In this document: positions 22,160 to 31,087 of the stretch, in pieces
Layout: every line of letters begins with the position of its first letter
Numbering within the stretch: position 1 is the stretch's first letter
Assembly: GCA_017991615.1 (NCBI GenBank)
Contig: JAGOQF010000007.1
Span: 1-35,077, forward strand
Source of the DNA: Candidatus Shapirobacteria bacterium
GTDB taxonomy: Bacteria; Patescibacteriota; Microgenomatia; UBA12405
Reading direction: 5' to 3'
DNA: 35,077 bases
The notes under the pieces: model-generated
Seen by the model: only the letters and a program-made list of their open reading frames with translations
Told to the model about the DNA's origin: nothing
Databases searched by the model: none
Made by a program: the position numbers and the translations under genes

Positions 22160-23296
22160 ATGTATTTTACCAAATATCATCGTCATTTTAAGCTTATTAT
22201 TCTTACTGTTTTATCTACCATCGGATTTTGGTTGATTTTCTACTTCAATCTCCCCGGCAAAATTGGTTTTGATAACGTTTCTTTGGAGACTATTTTTGCC
22301 AATTACGACGGCCCAAATTATATGGTTATTTCCAAATGCGGTTACAACAAAAATTGTATCGGTCCCAATTTTTCTTTACCTCAACCTCTGGAATATTATC
22401 CTGCTCATTTTCCCGGTTATCCGGCCTTAATCACCTTTTTTAGTAACTTCACCACCGGTCCCAAGGCTATGATTTTTTCAACCCTTTTGGGTTCAATCTT
22501 TTTGAGTCTGATTTTATATGAATTTCTCCAGCTCTATATCAAGGAAAAAAAATCTTTTTGGCTGACAATTGTTTTTTTATTTTTCCCAGCCCGATTTTTT
22601 GTCCTCCGCCAAGTCGGCGCCCCTGAAACCTGGTTTTTAGCCACCACCTTGGCTTCAATATTTTTTTATAAAAAAAATAAATTTTGGTGGTCAGCTATTT
22701 TTGCCGCTTTGGCAATGACCTTCAAAACGCCGGCTATCCTTCTTTTGGTTTCATACGGCATTATCGCTCTCAAAGGATGGCTCGACACCCGTCATTTTTG
22801 GTCAGTCTTTAAAAAATATTTTCCCTACATTTTAGTTCCCATCACCATCGTTTTAATCTTTTATTTTTATTATCTCCAAACCGGCAACTTTTGGGCATAT
22901 TTTCACAGCGGCGACAACTTTCATCTCAATTTCTTGCCCTATTTGGTTTTTATCAGTACCAAATCTTGGATCAATACTATTTGGTTGGAGGATATTGTTT
23001 ATATCTTTTTATTTGCTATTTACGGAGTCTATCGTTTAGTCAAAAAATATAAATTTGATATTGTCGCCATTTATCCCTTAGTCTTTACCTTAGCCACTTT
23101 GCTGGTGGCTCATCGCGATATTAGCCGTTACATTGCTCCCATTTATCCGTTTATGTTGTTAAGTTATAAAAAGTTTTTTACCAAACGTCCCGTCAAAGTT
23201 ATTCTTATCCTGCTTATTCCGGCTATAGTTTTGTATGCCATCAACTTCGTTTGTGGCAACACCGCTCCTATTTCTGATTGGACTAATTATCTTTAA
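22160..23296 (+). CDS. GT-C fold membrane glycosyltransferase, PIG-V-like
   Basis: 378 aa with about 8-9 hydrophobic segments (first at 11-30). After the first helix is an outside loop with NYDGPNYMVISKCGY (D50) and YYPAHFPGYP near 79-88, which match the D-G-x-x-Y and FP-x-YP motifs of PIG-V/DUF2029-type mannosyltransferases that use polyprenyl-phosphate sugars. It probably glycosylates a lipid or surface glycan. C60 and C66 lie in the same loop. TAAAAT (22147-22152) is 7 bases before the ATG. It overlaps dprA by 4 bases at its end. Confidence 0.8.
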   Translation: MYFTKYHRHFKLIILTVLSTIGFWLIFYFNLPGKIGFDNVSLETIFANYDGPNYMVISKCGYNKNCIGPNFSLPQPLEYYPAHFPGYPALITFFSNFTTGPKAMIFSTLLGSIFLSLILYEFLQLYIKEKKSFWLTIVFLFFPARFFVLRQVGAPETWFLATTLASIFFYKKNKFWWSAIFAALAMTFKTPAILLLVSYGIIALKGWLDTRHFWSVFKKYFPYILVPITIVLIFYFYYLQTGNFWAYFHSGDNFHLNFLPYLVFISTKSWINTIWLEDIVYIFLFAIYGVYRLVKKYKFDIVAIYPLVFTLATLLVAHRDISRYIAPIYPFMLLSYKKFFTKRPVKVILILLIPAIVLYAINFVCGNTAPISDWTNYL

Positions 23297-24183
23297 GAAA
23301 TAAAAAACTTTCCTTCTTCCTCTATTAGTAAATCCTTCATTAACATCATCGACAGAGTTGTTGAAATTTCTGTAATTGGTTTTTTAATTTTTTGACAAAT
23401 TTCATCGCTGTTTAATGGTTCATTTTCCAAAACATCAATAATATTTTTTTCCAAATCACTTAAATTGCTGTAATCTTTGAACAAATTTTCCTGATCCGGC
23501 ATCGCTATTTTATCTTCAAAAATGTCTATTGGTTCGGTTATCATTTTGGCGGCGCCAGTTTTAATCAACCAATTGGTTCCTTCGGATGTTTTTGAATTTA
23601 TTGGTCCCGGCACTGCCAAAATTTTTTTCTTTTGTTCTAATCCTAATTTAGCCGTAATTAAACTTCCTGACTTTATCCCCGCCTCTACAATCACTATGCC
23701 TATATTTGCCAACCCAGCCACAATTCTATTTCTTTGAGGAAAACTCCATACTGTCGCTCCAAAATCAGCTTCATATTCTGATATCACCACTCCACCGGTG
23801 TTTAGTATTTGTGTATAAAGTCGATTGTTTTCTTTTGGATACGGTTGATTCAGGCCACTGCCCAAAACTGCCACCGTTTTTCCGCCATATTCCAAACATC
23901 GACTATGAGATTCACTGTCCACTCCGTACATAAACCCAGAAATTACTGTCGTTTTTCTGAAAACAATTTCCGGCATAATTTTGTTGACCGTTTCCCGACC
24001 GTATCGAGTCATCTGGCGGCTGCCAACTATACCCACTACCTTATCAAACAATTCACTTTTCCATTCGCCTCGATAATAAAGTTTTTCCGGACACATCCTA
24101 ATTTCTCTTAATTGCTGTGGCAAATCTTTTTTCTCGATTGTTTTTATCGGCCATTTTGTCCACTCAGTCATATAAATTTTCAT
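23293..24183 (-). CDS. dprA: DNA-processing protein DprA
   Basis: 296 aa. DprA loads RecA on incoming single-stranded DNA during natural transformation. The Rossmann-like DNA_processg_A domain is clear: VGIVGSRQMTRYG, TTVISGFMYGVDSESH, KTVAVLGSGLNQPYPKEN, FPQRNRIVAGLA, VIVEAGIKSGSLITA, and AVPGPINSKTSEGTNWLI. A C-terminal winged-helix-like part (about 235-296, LEKNIIDVLENEPLNSDEI) follows. The start at 24183 overlaps the yraN end by 20 bases; a second Met is 4 codons in. It is the last gene of a comM-yraN-dprA operon. Confidence 0.95.
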   Translation of the reverse strand: MKIYMTEWTKWPIKTIEKKDLPQQLREIRMCPEKLYYRGEWKSELFDKVVGIVGSRQMTRYGRETVNKIMPEIVFRKTTVISGFMYGVDSESHSRCLEYGGKTVAVLGSGLNQPYPKENNRLYTQILNTGGVVISEYEADFGATVWSFPQRNRIVAGLANIGIVIVEAGIKSGSLITAKLGLEQKKKILAVPGPINSKTSEGTNWLIKTGAAKMITEPIDIFEDKIAMPDQENLFKDYSNLSDLEKNIIDVLENEPLNSDEICQKIKKPITEISTTLSMMLMKDLLIEEEGKFFIS

Positions 24184-24547
24184 AATGATTAATTCTGGTT
24201 ACAGTCTTATCTTCATTCAAAACTATACAGACGGCATCAAGTCTGTATTTTAAAAAGTTTCTTTTTATTTCCGGGTTTAACATTAAAAAAGATTCCGCTA
24301 TTCGTCTGATCCGATTTAGTTTATATTTTGAAATCATTTCTTCTGGTGAGCCAAATTTATCACCAACTTTTAGTTTTACTTCCACAAACACCAACACCTC
24401 TTTGTTTGACATAATTAGATCTATCTCTCCCAATTTATTGTTGTAATTAGACTCAATCAATCTAAATCCTTTTTGCTCCAAAAATTTTTTGGCGATTTCT
24501 TCTCCTTCTTTGCCTTTTTTATAATTTTTTACCTTATTACTCATCAT
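24164..24547 (-). CDS. yraN: YraN/UPF0102 family nuclease-like protein
   Basis: 127 aa. The family has a Holliday-junction-resolvase/restriction-endonuclease-like fold, and its function is unproven. Motifs: GKEGEEIAKKFLEQKGF at about 12-28, then LGEIDLIMSN with the catalytic-type Asp, and VFVEVKLKVGDKFGSPEE with the E-x-K pair. It overlaps the comM stop by 11 bases and the dprA start by 20, so translation is coupled. Its place between comM and dprA is a common arrangement and suggests a role in handling imported DNA. Confidence 0.93.
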   Translation of the reverse strand: MMSNKVKNYKKGKEGEEIAKKFLEQKGFRLIESNYNNKLGEIDLIMSNKEVLVFVEVKLKVGDKFGSPEEMISKYKLNRIRRIAESFLMLNPEIKRNFLKYRLDAVCIVLNEDKTVTRINHYENLYD

Positions 24548-26075
24548 TTTTTACTCGATATTGCAAAGCTTCAGCAATATGATTTTGTTTAATTTCTTTA
24601 CTTTTGTCCAAATCAGCAATTGTTCTGGCAACTTTAATTAACCTAAAATAAACTCTAGCCGACAGATTAAATTTATTAACCGCCTGTTTTAACAATAAAT
24701 TGGCTTCCGGATTCAGATTGGCAAATTCCTTCAGATGACGATTTTTCATATCTGAATTACTATGAACTTGAGCCAAATCTTTAAATCGTTGACTTTGAAT
24801 TTTTCTGGCTTCTACAATCCGTTGTTTAATAGTTTCTGATTTTTCATTACGGTTGATCTCATCCTTGCCTATCATCAAATTATTAACATCTACCGCCGGC
24901 ACCGTTAGATGAATATCAATCCGGTCCATAATCGGCCCAGATAATTTTTTTCGATAATTTAAAATCTGAAAACTGGTACATTTACATTCTTTTTTAGGAT
25001 CACCTAAATAGCCGCACGGACAAGGGTTGGCCGCCGCTACCAGCATAAATTGAGCTGGAAATGTTACCGACCCCGCCGCTCGAGAAATATTTACCAATCC
25101 GTCTTCCAGTGGCTGTCTTAACGCTTCTAATGAATTTCTGCCAAATTCAGGAAATTCGTCCAAAAAAAGCACCCCTCTGTGCGCCAACGATACCTCGCCC
25201 GGACGGGGATTACTTCCACCCCCAATCAATCCTACTTGAGAAGTGGTGTGATGTGGCGATCTAAATGGTCGGTGGCGGATTAACGATCCTCCCGGTGGAA
25301 TATTGCCGGTAATTGAATAAATTTTTGTCACTTCCAGACTTTCTTTTTCCGTCAAGTTTGGTAAAATCCCCGACACAGCTCTTGATAACATGGTTTTACC
25401 TGACCCTGGTGGCCCCATCATAAATATATTATGTCCGCCGGCCGCGGCAATTTCTAAAGCCCTTTTAGCCTGTTCTTGTCCTAAAATTTCTGCAAAATCA
25501 AACTCCGGTCTAATATCGCTCAATATCTCATCAGTCTCCACTTTTTTAAGCGGAGTTATCAATTTTTCTCCACTCAAGTGTTTTATCAATCCTTTCAAAT
25601 TATCCACTGGATAAACCTCAATGCCTTCAATTACGCTAGCTTCATTGGCGCTCATCCTGGGTACAAATATTTTTTTAACCCCTTCTTCTTTTGCTAGCAA
25701 TGCCAATAAAAATACCCCTCTGGTATGTCTCAAACTTCCGTCCAAAGATAACTCTCCATAAAAATAAGCTTTTTCTTTTGGTAAAACTAATTCTCCTATA
25801 GAAGATAATATCCCCACTGATATCGGTAAATCATAACAAGATCCATCTTTGGGCAAATCAGCCGGCGCCAAATTGATAGTCACTTTTGCATTTGGAAACT
25901 CAATATCAGAGTTAATTATTGCTGTTTTGACTCTTTCTTTAGCCTCTTCACTCGCTTTACTAGCTAATCCAACAATACTAAATCCTGGAAAACCTTTTTC
26001 AGCTACATTGGTTTCAATTTCAACCTCAATCCCTTGCAAGCCTACGCTAACAATTGATAAAACCTTAGTCAACAT
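24537..26075 (-). CDS. comM: ComM/YifB Mg-chelatase-like AAA+ ATPase
   Basis: 512 aa. ComM is a hexameric helicase that drives branch migration during transformation. N-terminal domain: MLTKVLSIVSVGLQGIEV, GFPGFSIVGLASKASEEAKERVK and NLAPADLPKDGSCYDLPI. The AAA+ part has Walker A GPPGSGKT, then PFRSPHHTTS, Walker B GVLFLDEFPEF, and NPCPCGYLGDPKKECKC, a zinc-binding cluster. GPIMDRIDIHLTVPAV and the C-terminal lid end the protein. TAGATT lies 6 bases before the ATG. Divergent from the large surface protein gene. Confidence 0.95.
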   Translation of the reverse strand: MLTKVLSIVSVGLQGIEVEIETNVAEKGFPGFSIVGLASKASEEAKERVKTAIINSDIEFPNAKVTINLAPADLPKDGSCYDLPISVGILSSIGELVLPKEKAYFYGELSLDGSLRHTRGVFLLALLAKEEGVKKIFVPRMSANEASVIEGIEVYPVDNLKGLIKHLSGEKLITPLKKVETDEILSDIRPEFDFAEILGQEQAKRALEIAAAGGHNIFMMGPPGSGKTMLSRAVSGILPNLTEKESLEVTKIYSITGNIPPGGSLIRHRPFRSPHHTTSQVGLIGGGSNPRPGEVSLAHRGVLFLDEFPEFGRNSLEALRQPLEDGLVNISRAAGSVTFPAQFMLVAAANPCPCGYLGDPKKECKCTSFQILNYRKKLSGPIMDRIDIHLTVPAVDVNNLMIGKDEINRNEKSETIKQRIVEARKIQSQRFKDLAQVHSNSDMKNRHLKEFANLNPEANLLLKQAVNKFNLSARVYFRLIKVARTIADLDKSKEIKQNHIAEALQYRVKNDE

Positions 26076-26131
26076 TATAAAAATCTAACATAAAGTTATA
26101 TAATTTTTTAGTCTTCTGTTAAACTCAACAT

Positions 26132-28552
26132 ATGGATATCATTGATTGGTTTAAAAATGCAAGCCTAGCAGTCAAAGTAATTACTAGTGCTTTGATTTTG
26201 ATTATTCTTCTCTTGATTTTAAGTATTATTGGTGGTGGTAAATCTAAAAAAACTCAAGTCGTTACCAATAATTCAGGTGGTAAAGATTTTGAAGAAATTC
26301 AAATTGAAACCCCGACTCCAGCTCCAACCGTTGTCATTCCCACTGTTATTCCCACTTCCAAACCCACTCTTATTCCCACTAACACCCCTTATCCTACCTC
26401 TACTCCACATCCTACCATTACCCCCACCCCCACTCCCACTAATTCCCCTCAATCAACTACCAGAGCCATTAGTACGCCCATTCCTACAATTTATCCTGAA
26501 ATTCTTCATCTTAGTGCCTATCAAGTTGGACTTTATCCAGGAGAGCAACAAGAAATAAAGGCTTCTATTCTTCCTTTAGGCGTCTTTGATAATACCATTA
26601 CTTGGACAGTAGAAGACTCAAACATTGCCCGAATTGAAAGTGCTAAAAATAGGCTAATTGTTACCGCCGCTTCTCCAGGTTCCACCAAAATTATTGCCAA
26701 AACCGTCAATGATAAAACTGCCGAAATTTCAGTCGCTGTCAAAGATACTGCTATCAAGTCGGCTATTTCTGCCTCTACCATGATTTCTGCTCCCACCTCT
26801 GCTCCTATTCCTACCCAAACAGTTATTGAACCATCATCTATTCGTATTGATCAATCAACTTTTTCACTATCAAAAAATAATACTGCTCAATTGACTGTTA
26901 TTTATACCCCAATTATTACTACCAGGCGTCATCTTAATTGGTCTAGCAGTAATACTAATATTGCTACTGTTGATGTTTCCGGTAAGGTTACTGCCGTTAA
27001 TCCTGGTAATGTTACCATCACTGCCACTAGTGTCAACGGCCGAACCAGTCGGTCTAATATTACTGTTACTGACACCACTTCTCAGATTATTCCTACTCCA
27101 ACCACCTCCACCTTCGTTCCTAACGATATTAATCTTAATGCCACTTCTATTAAACTTTATTCTGATGAAATCCAGAAAATATCTGCATCAGTTGTGCCTA
27201 CAAACGCTACCGACAAATCATTACAATGGTCTAGTAACAATACTACCGTAGCTACCGTTAATAGTTTAGGTTATATCACCGCCAAAAAACCCGGCACTGC
27301 TATCGTCACTGTCAAGACCGTTAATAACATCACCAAATCTATTTTGGTTGAAGTCAGTTCAATTTACGCTACATCCAATTTAGATAGAGTGAAAATAAAT
27401 AAACCACTTTCTTGTGATCTGTCAAATAAAACATTTGCCACCTGGCAATGTGATCCAGCTTGGGCTGACAAAATTTTTGACAAAACATGCCCTGTTGGAA
27501 GCAAGGGTTATCAAGCCACTGTTTGTAATACTGGTTGTGGTTTGGCGTCCACTTCGACTATTCTTCGGGCGCAAAACCCACAAAGAACTCCAAATTGGTT
27601 GATTGACAATAAATTTGCCGCAAATACCGCATTTTGCCAATACAGAACTAGTTGGACAACTATTAGAAATGCGTTAGTAAAATACTTGGGTAAAGACGCT
27701 GTAACCACTCAAGAAGCTTTTCACTGTACATCTGATCAAATTAAAAAGCTTATTTGTAGTGATCATGTCGTTTTAGTACTTTTGGGAGGAGATAGTGGTT
27801 ATGGTCATTGGGTAACAGCGGTTGCGGTCACTCAAGATGGAGATATTGTCCTAAAAGATCCAGGTTTTGGTAGAGAAACAAGATCGGTAAACTATTTATC
27901 AAATGCTTTGAAGGGAGACTACAATAAGTTTGTCAGGAGTTGTTTAGCCGTCAAAGCTTCTTATATTCGTCCGAAAGTTGGTGACGTTGTTATCGATGAA
28001 CCGCCACCAGGAAAAATTGTTTTACCCAAAGTAACGATTGGTAATGTTTCCAGACAAGATCTGGTAAACACCGCCATGTCTCTAAAAGGAAAAGTTTGGT
28101 ATTGCAGCGTTAGTGCTAAATGTGGTTGGTATAACCAAATTGGGGTAAACAGAAGGTGGAGTAAAACTGAAATTTTTAAGGGAGTTGATGATCAGGAAAA
28201 TGTTGGTCTTGATTGTATCGGCTATGTTAGATGGGTTTATTATCAACTAACAGGAAAAGATCTTGGCTGTGAAAATGTTTCTTGTTTATGGAGAAAACTA
28301 AATGACCCGAATAGTGGTTGGAAAGAAGTTCCTTTGTCTGAAGTAAAAGCAGGGGACCTGGCTATAAAGGGTAGAGTTGAGGGATCAGAATTAAAAAATG
28401 GCCATGTTGCCATGTTCCTAAAATGGGAAAATGGCAAGAACGTTGTTATCGAAGCTGGCGGGTACGGAACAAATATAATTGTAATCAGAGATAAGCCTTT
28501 CTTAAAATATATAAGACCACCGGAAAGCTATATTAAATTTAACGATCCTTAA
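26132..28552 (+). CDS. Membrane-anchored surface protein: three Big_2 domains plus C39-like and NlpC/P60-like peptidase domains
   Basis: 806 aa. Order: membrane helix 13-36; linker; Pro/Thr-rich stalk about 59-122; Ig-like Big_2 domains at about 123-205, 234-314 and 331-410, each with the W-S/T-x-x-x-x-IA-x-V and G-x-x-x-I-x-A pattern; a C39-type papain-like domain about 425-615 (Cys C469 in NTGCGLAS, H559 in GYGHWVTAVA, D576 in LKDPGFG); and an NlpC/P60-type domain about 640-800 (C695 in GLDCIGYV, H758 in NGHVAMF, E774 following). Many other Cys suggest disulfides outside the cell. It may cut peptidoglycan or host surface peptides. TAAACT is 6 bases before the ATG. The strong Pro/Thr codon repeats at about 26310-26490 encode the stalk. 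Confidence 0.83.
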   Translation: MDIIDWFKNASLAVKVITSALILIILLLILSIIGGGKSKKTQVVTNNSGGKDFEEIQIETPTPAPTVVIPTVIPTSKPTLIPTNTPYPTSTPHPTITPTPTPTNSPQSTTRAISTPIPTIYPEILHLSAYQVGLYPGEQQEIKASILPLGVFDNTITWTVEDSNIARIESAKNRLIVTAASPGSTKIIAKTVNDKTAEISVAVKDTAIKSAISASTMISAPTSAPIPTQTVIEPSSIRIDQSTFSLSKNNTAQLTVIYTPIITTRRHLNWSSSNTNIATVDVSGKVTAVNPGNVTITATSVNGRTSRSNITVTDTTSQIIPTPTTSTFVPNDINLNATSIKLYSDEIQKISASVVPTNATDKSLQWSSNNTTVATVNSLGYITAKKPGTAIVTVKTVNNITKSILVEVSSIYATSNLDRVKINKPLSCDLSNKTFATWQCDPAWADKIFDKTCPVGSKGYQATVCNTGCGLASTSTILRAQNPQRTPNWLIDNKFAANTAFCQYRTSWTTIRNALVKYLGKDAVTTQEAFHCTSDQIKKLICSDHVVLVLLGGDSGYGHWVTAVAVTQDGDIVLKDPGFGRETRSVNYLSNALKGDYNKFVRSCLAVKASYIRPKVGDVVIDEPPPGKIVLPKVTIGNVSRQDLVNTAMSLKGKVWYCSVSAKCGWYNQIGVNRRWSKTEIFKGVDDQENVGLDCIGYVRWVYYQLTGKDLGCENVSCLWRKLNDPNSGWKEVPLSEVKAGDLAIKGRVEGSELKNGHVAMFLKWENGKNVVIEAGGYGTNIIVIRDKPFLKYIRPPESYIKFNDP

Positions 28553-28580
28553 TTGTTATTTCTCATTAAGTTGTTATAAA

Positions 28581-28600
28581 ACCCTAATTTCATTAGGTTT
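28581..28600 (+). terminator. Weak terminator-like hairpin after the surface protein gene
   Basis: CCTAAT (28583-28588) pairs with ATTAGG (28592-28597) around loop TTC. Flanking A and T bases extend the stem with one bulge, but only three T follow. The TTC loop is the same as in the GC palindrome at 22081-22101. Confidence 0.4.
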
Positions 28601-28646
28601 GGCTTCACCCAAATAAAACCCAAACATTTTTGCTAAAATAACTGGT

Positions 28647-30641
28647 ATGTCTTTTGATCTCCAATCAGACTACCAACCTTCAGGTGACCAGCCCCAAGCT
28701 ATCGCCAAACTTTCTTATGGAGTTAAACAAAATATTCCCCATCAAACCCTTTTGGGGGTGACTGGTTCGGGCAAGACTTTTACTATTGCCAATGTCATCC
28801 AAAACACTCAGTTACCAACCTTAGTTATTTCTCATAACAAAACTCTAGCTGGTCAGCTTTATCAAGAGTTTAAAGAATTATTCCCTAAAAACAAAGTTTC
28901 TTATTTTGTTTCTTACTACGATTATTATCAACCCGAAGCCTATCTTCCTGCCTCTGATACTTATATTGCCAAAGAGGTTGATATTAACGATAAAATCGAC
29001 CGTCTTCGTTTGGAAGCCACTTCCAATCTCTTGTCGGGTAATGATAACATTGTTGTTGCTTCCGTCAGTTGTATTTACAATATTGGTGACCTCAACGAAT
29101 TTGAAGCCCTGACCCTAATGCTTCAAGTCGGTCAAAATTATCCCCGCCGTCAATTAATGGAAAATTTTATTTCCTTGTTTTATACCCGGTCTGAACTTGA
29201 GTTTAAACGATCCACTTTTCGCGTTCGTGGCAATATTATTGAACTTTGGCCTTCTTATACAGATTCTTTTTTGGTTTTGGAATTCAACGGTGATGATTTG
29301 GTTGGTATTATTCAACGTCACCCTTTTACCGCTATCGAAAAAAAACTTGACCAATTCAAACTTTTTCCCGCCAAACAATATGTTGGTGGTTATCAAGATT
29401 TAGACAATATTTTTACCCAAATCCGTCGCGACTGTGACCAGCAAGTTGCCTTGTTTAAATCTCAAAACAAAATTTTAGAAGCTCAGCGGATTCGTCAGCG
29501 GGTCGAATATGATTTGGAGATGCTCCAAGAAACTGGCTATATCAACGGGATTGAAAATTATTCCATTTATTTTGACAAAGATCGCCAACACGGTGATCCT
29601 CCTTATACCTTAGTCGATTATTTTTGCCGTCTTTGGGGTAAAAACTTTTTAACAGTTATTGATGAATCCCATGTTACTGTTCCTCAAATCGGTGGTATGT
29701 ATGCCGGCGATCTTGCCCGCAAACAAAATCTGATTGATTTTGGTTTTAGATTACCTTCAGCCTTGGACAATCGACCCCTTAAATTTGATGAATTTGAACA
29801 TCGAGTTTCCAAAATTATTTATGTTTCTGCTACCCCCGCTCCCTATGAATTAAAAAAATCCAAAAATCATGTCGTCGAACAAATTATCCGCCCTACTGGA
29901 TTGGTTGATCCTGACATTAGTATCCGTTCTACCAAAAATCAAATTCCCAATCTTATTAATGAAATTCAAAAACGGGTTGATAAAAAAGAGCGAACCTTGG
30001 TGGTGACTCTCACCAAGAGAATGGCCGAAGATCTTTCAACTTATTTGTCAGACTCCACCAAAACTGGACATAATTTTAAAGTGGCTTATCTTCATTCTGA
30101 TATTATTACTTTGGAACGTTCCACAATTCTAGACAATCTTCGCTCCGGCGATTACGATGTTTTGGTCGGCATCAATCTTCTTCGTGAAGGTCTTGATTTG
30201 CCAGAAGTCAGTTTAGTCGCCATTCTTGATGCTGATCAACAAGGTTTTCTTCGATCTCAATCATCTTTAATTCAAATTATGGGCCGAGCCTCTCGCCATA
30301 TTTCCGGCAGTGTTATTTTGTATGCCGATACTATGTCCTCAGCTATGACCGGTGCTATCAAAGAAGTCAATCGTCGTCGTCGCATCCAACTCAAATACAA
30401 TCAAGAGCATCACATTACCCCCAAATCAGTGGTAAAATCAATTCGTCCTCAAATTGTTGAAGCGGTTGTTCCCGAAGAAAAACCGGACTGGTTCAAAATT
30501 GATGTTTCCACCTTGACTCCCAATCAACGTCAGAAACAAATTCGTGAACTCAGAAAACAAATGAGAAGCTTAGCTTCAAATCTTGATTTCGAATCCGCTA
30601 TTAAAATTAGAGACAAAATCCGTGAAATCGAAGATTATTAA
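28647..30641 (+). CDS. uvrB: Excinuclease ABC subunit B
   Basis: 664 aa, normal length. UvrB verifies DNA damage and recruits UvrC. Motifs: GVTGSGKTFTIANVI (Walker A), FVSYYDYYQPEAYLP (beta-hairpin start), TVIDESHVTVPQ (motif II), YVSATPAPYE, RPTGLVDP, GINLLREGLDLPEVSLVAILDADQQGFLRS, QIMGRASRH (motif VI) and the C-terminal UVR helix pair LDFESAIKIRDKIREIE. An extended -10 (TGCTAAAAT, with TAAAAT at 28634-28639) is 7 bases before the ATG. uvrA lies 450 bases downstream with a VOC gene between. uvrC is not in the window. Confidence 0.97.
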   Translation: MSFDLQSDYQPSGDQPQAIAKLSYGVKQNIPHQTLLGVTGSGKTFTIANVIQNTQLPTLVISHNKTLAGQLYQEFKELFPKNKVSYFVSYYDYYQPEAYLPASDTYIAKEVDINDKIDRLRLEATSNLLSGNDNIVVASVSCIYNIGDLNEFEALTLMLQVGQNYPRRQLMENFISLFYTRSELEFKRSTFRVRGNIIELWPSYTDSFLVLEFNGDDLVGIIQRHPFTAIEKKLDQFKLFPAKQYVGGYQDLDNIFTQIRRDCDQQVALFKSQNKILEAQRIRQRVEYDLEMLQETGYINGIENYSIYFDKDRQHGDPPYTLVDYFCRLWGKNFLTVIDESHVTVPQIGGMYAGDLARKQNLIDFGFRLPSALDNRPLKFDEFEHRVSKIIYVSATPAPYELKKSKNHVVEQIIRPTGLVDPDISIRSTKNQIPNLINEIQKRVDKKERTLVVTLTKRMAEDLSTYLSDSTKTGHNFKVAYLHSDIITLERSTILDNLRSGDYDVLVGINLLREGLDLPEVSLVAILDADQQGFLRSQSSLIQIMGRASRHISGSVILYADTMSSAMTGAIKEVNRRRRIQLKYNQEHHITPKSVVKSIRPQIVEAVVPEEKPDWFKIDVSTLTPNQRQKQIRELRKQMRSLASNLDFESAIKIRDKIREIEDY

Positions 30642-30655
30642 TTTATTTATAAAAT

Positions 30656-31018
30656 ATGTTTAAAATAGAAGGATTTTATATTTGGGTTGATAACTTAGAT
30701 AAAGCCATCGATTTTTATGAAAAAATATTTAAGAAAAAAATTAGTCATAGAGAAAAAGATAGATGGGCAGATTTTGGAGAAATAGGTCTTTATAATTACA
30801 CCATTGATGGAGAAAAAGTTGAAAAAGGAAATAATGTAACCCCAGAACTTAGAACTAAAGATATCGAAAGCGAATATAAAAGAATCAAAAAATTAAAACC
30901 AAAACATATTTCAAAAATAATTGTTTTAGAAAAACCTGTTCTTTATAAATATTTTCAATTCGAAGATGAATGGGGGAATATTTGGGAAGTTTGTGAGCAT
31001 TATTACAATAAATTTTAA
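30656..31018 (+). CDS. VOC (glyoxalase/bleomycin resistance-fold) protein
   Basis: 120 aa, one VOC unit: FYIWVDNLDKAIDFYEKIF near residues 7-25 is the first beta-alpha unit, WADFGEIGLYNY the second strand pair, LRTKDIESEYKRIK the second helix, and YFQFEDEWGNIWEVCEHY the closing strands with the D-x-x-GN-x-W-E pattern. The superfamily includes isomerases, dioxygenases and binding proteins, and the metal ligands cannot be assigned with confidence. It is A-rich and, unlike uvrB and uvrA around it, uses AGA and ATA codons; it looks like an insertion into a uvrB-uvrA unit. Confidence 0.8.
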   Translation: MFKIEGFYIWVDNLDKAIDFYEKIFKKKISHREKDRWADFGEIGLYNYTIDGEKVEKGNNVTPELRTKDIESEYKRIKKLKPKHISKIIVLEKPVLYKYFQFEDEWGNIWEVCEHYYNKF

Positions 31019-31087
31019 TGAAATATAAAATTTAAAATTATTAATCTAAACTTTTAACTTGATAAACTTTATAACTTTACAAACTCT

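Noticed and set aside
26310-26490. CCCACT/CCTACT-type nucleotide repeats as a repeat array
   Set aside because: They are codons of the Pro/Thr stalk of the surface protein, not an independent element.
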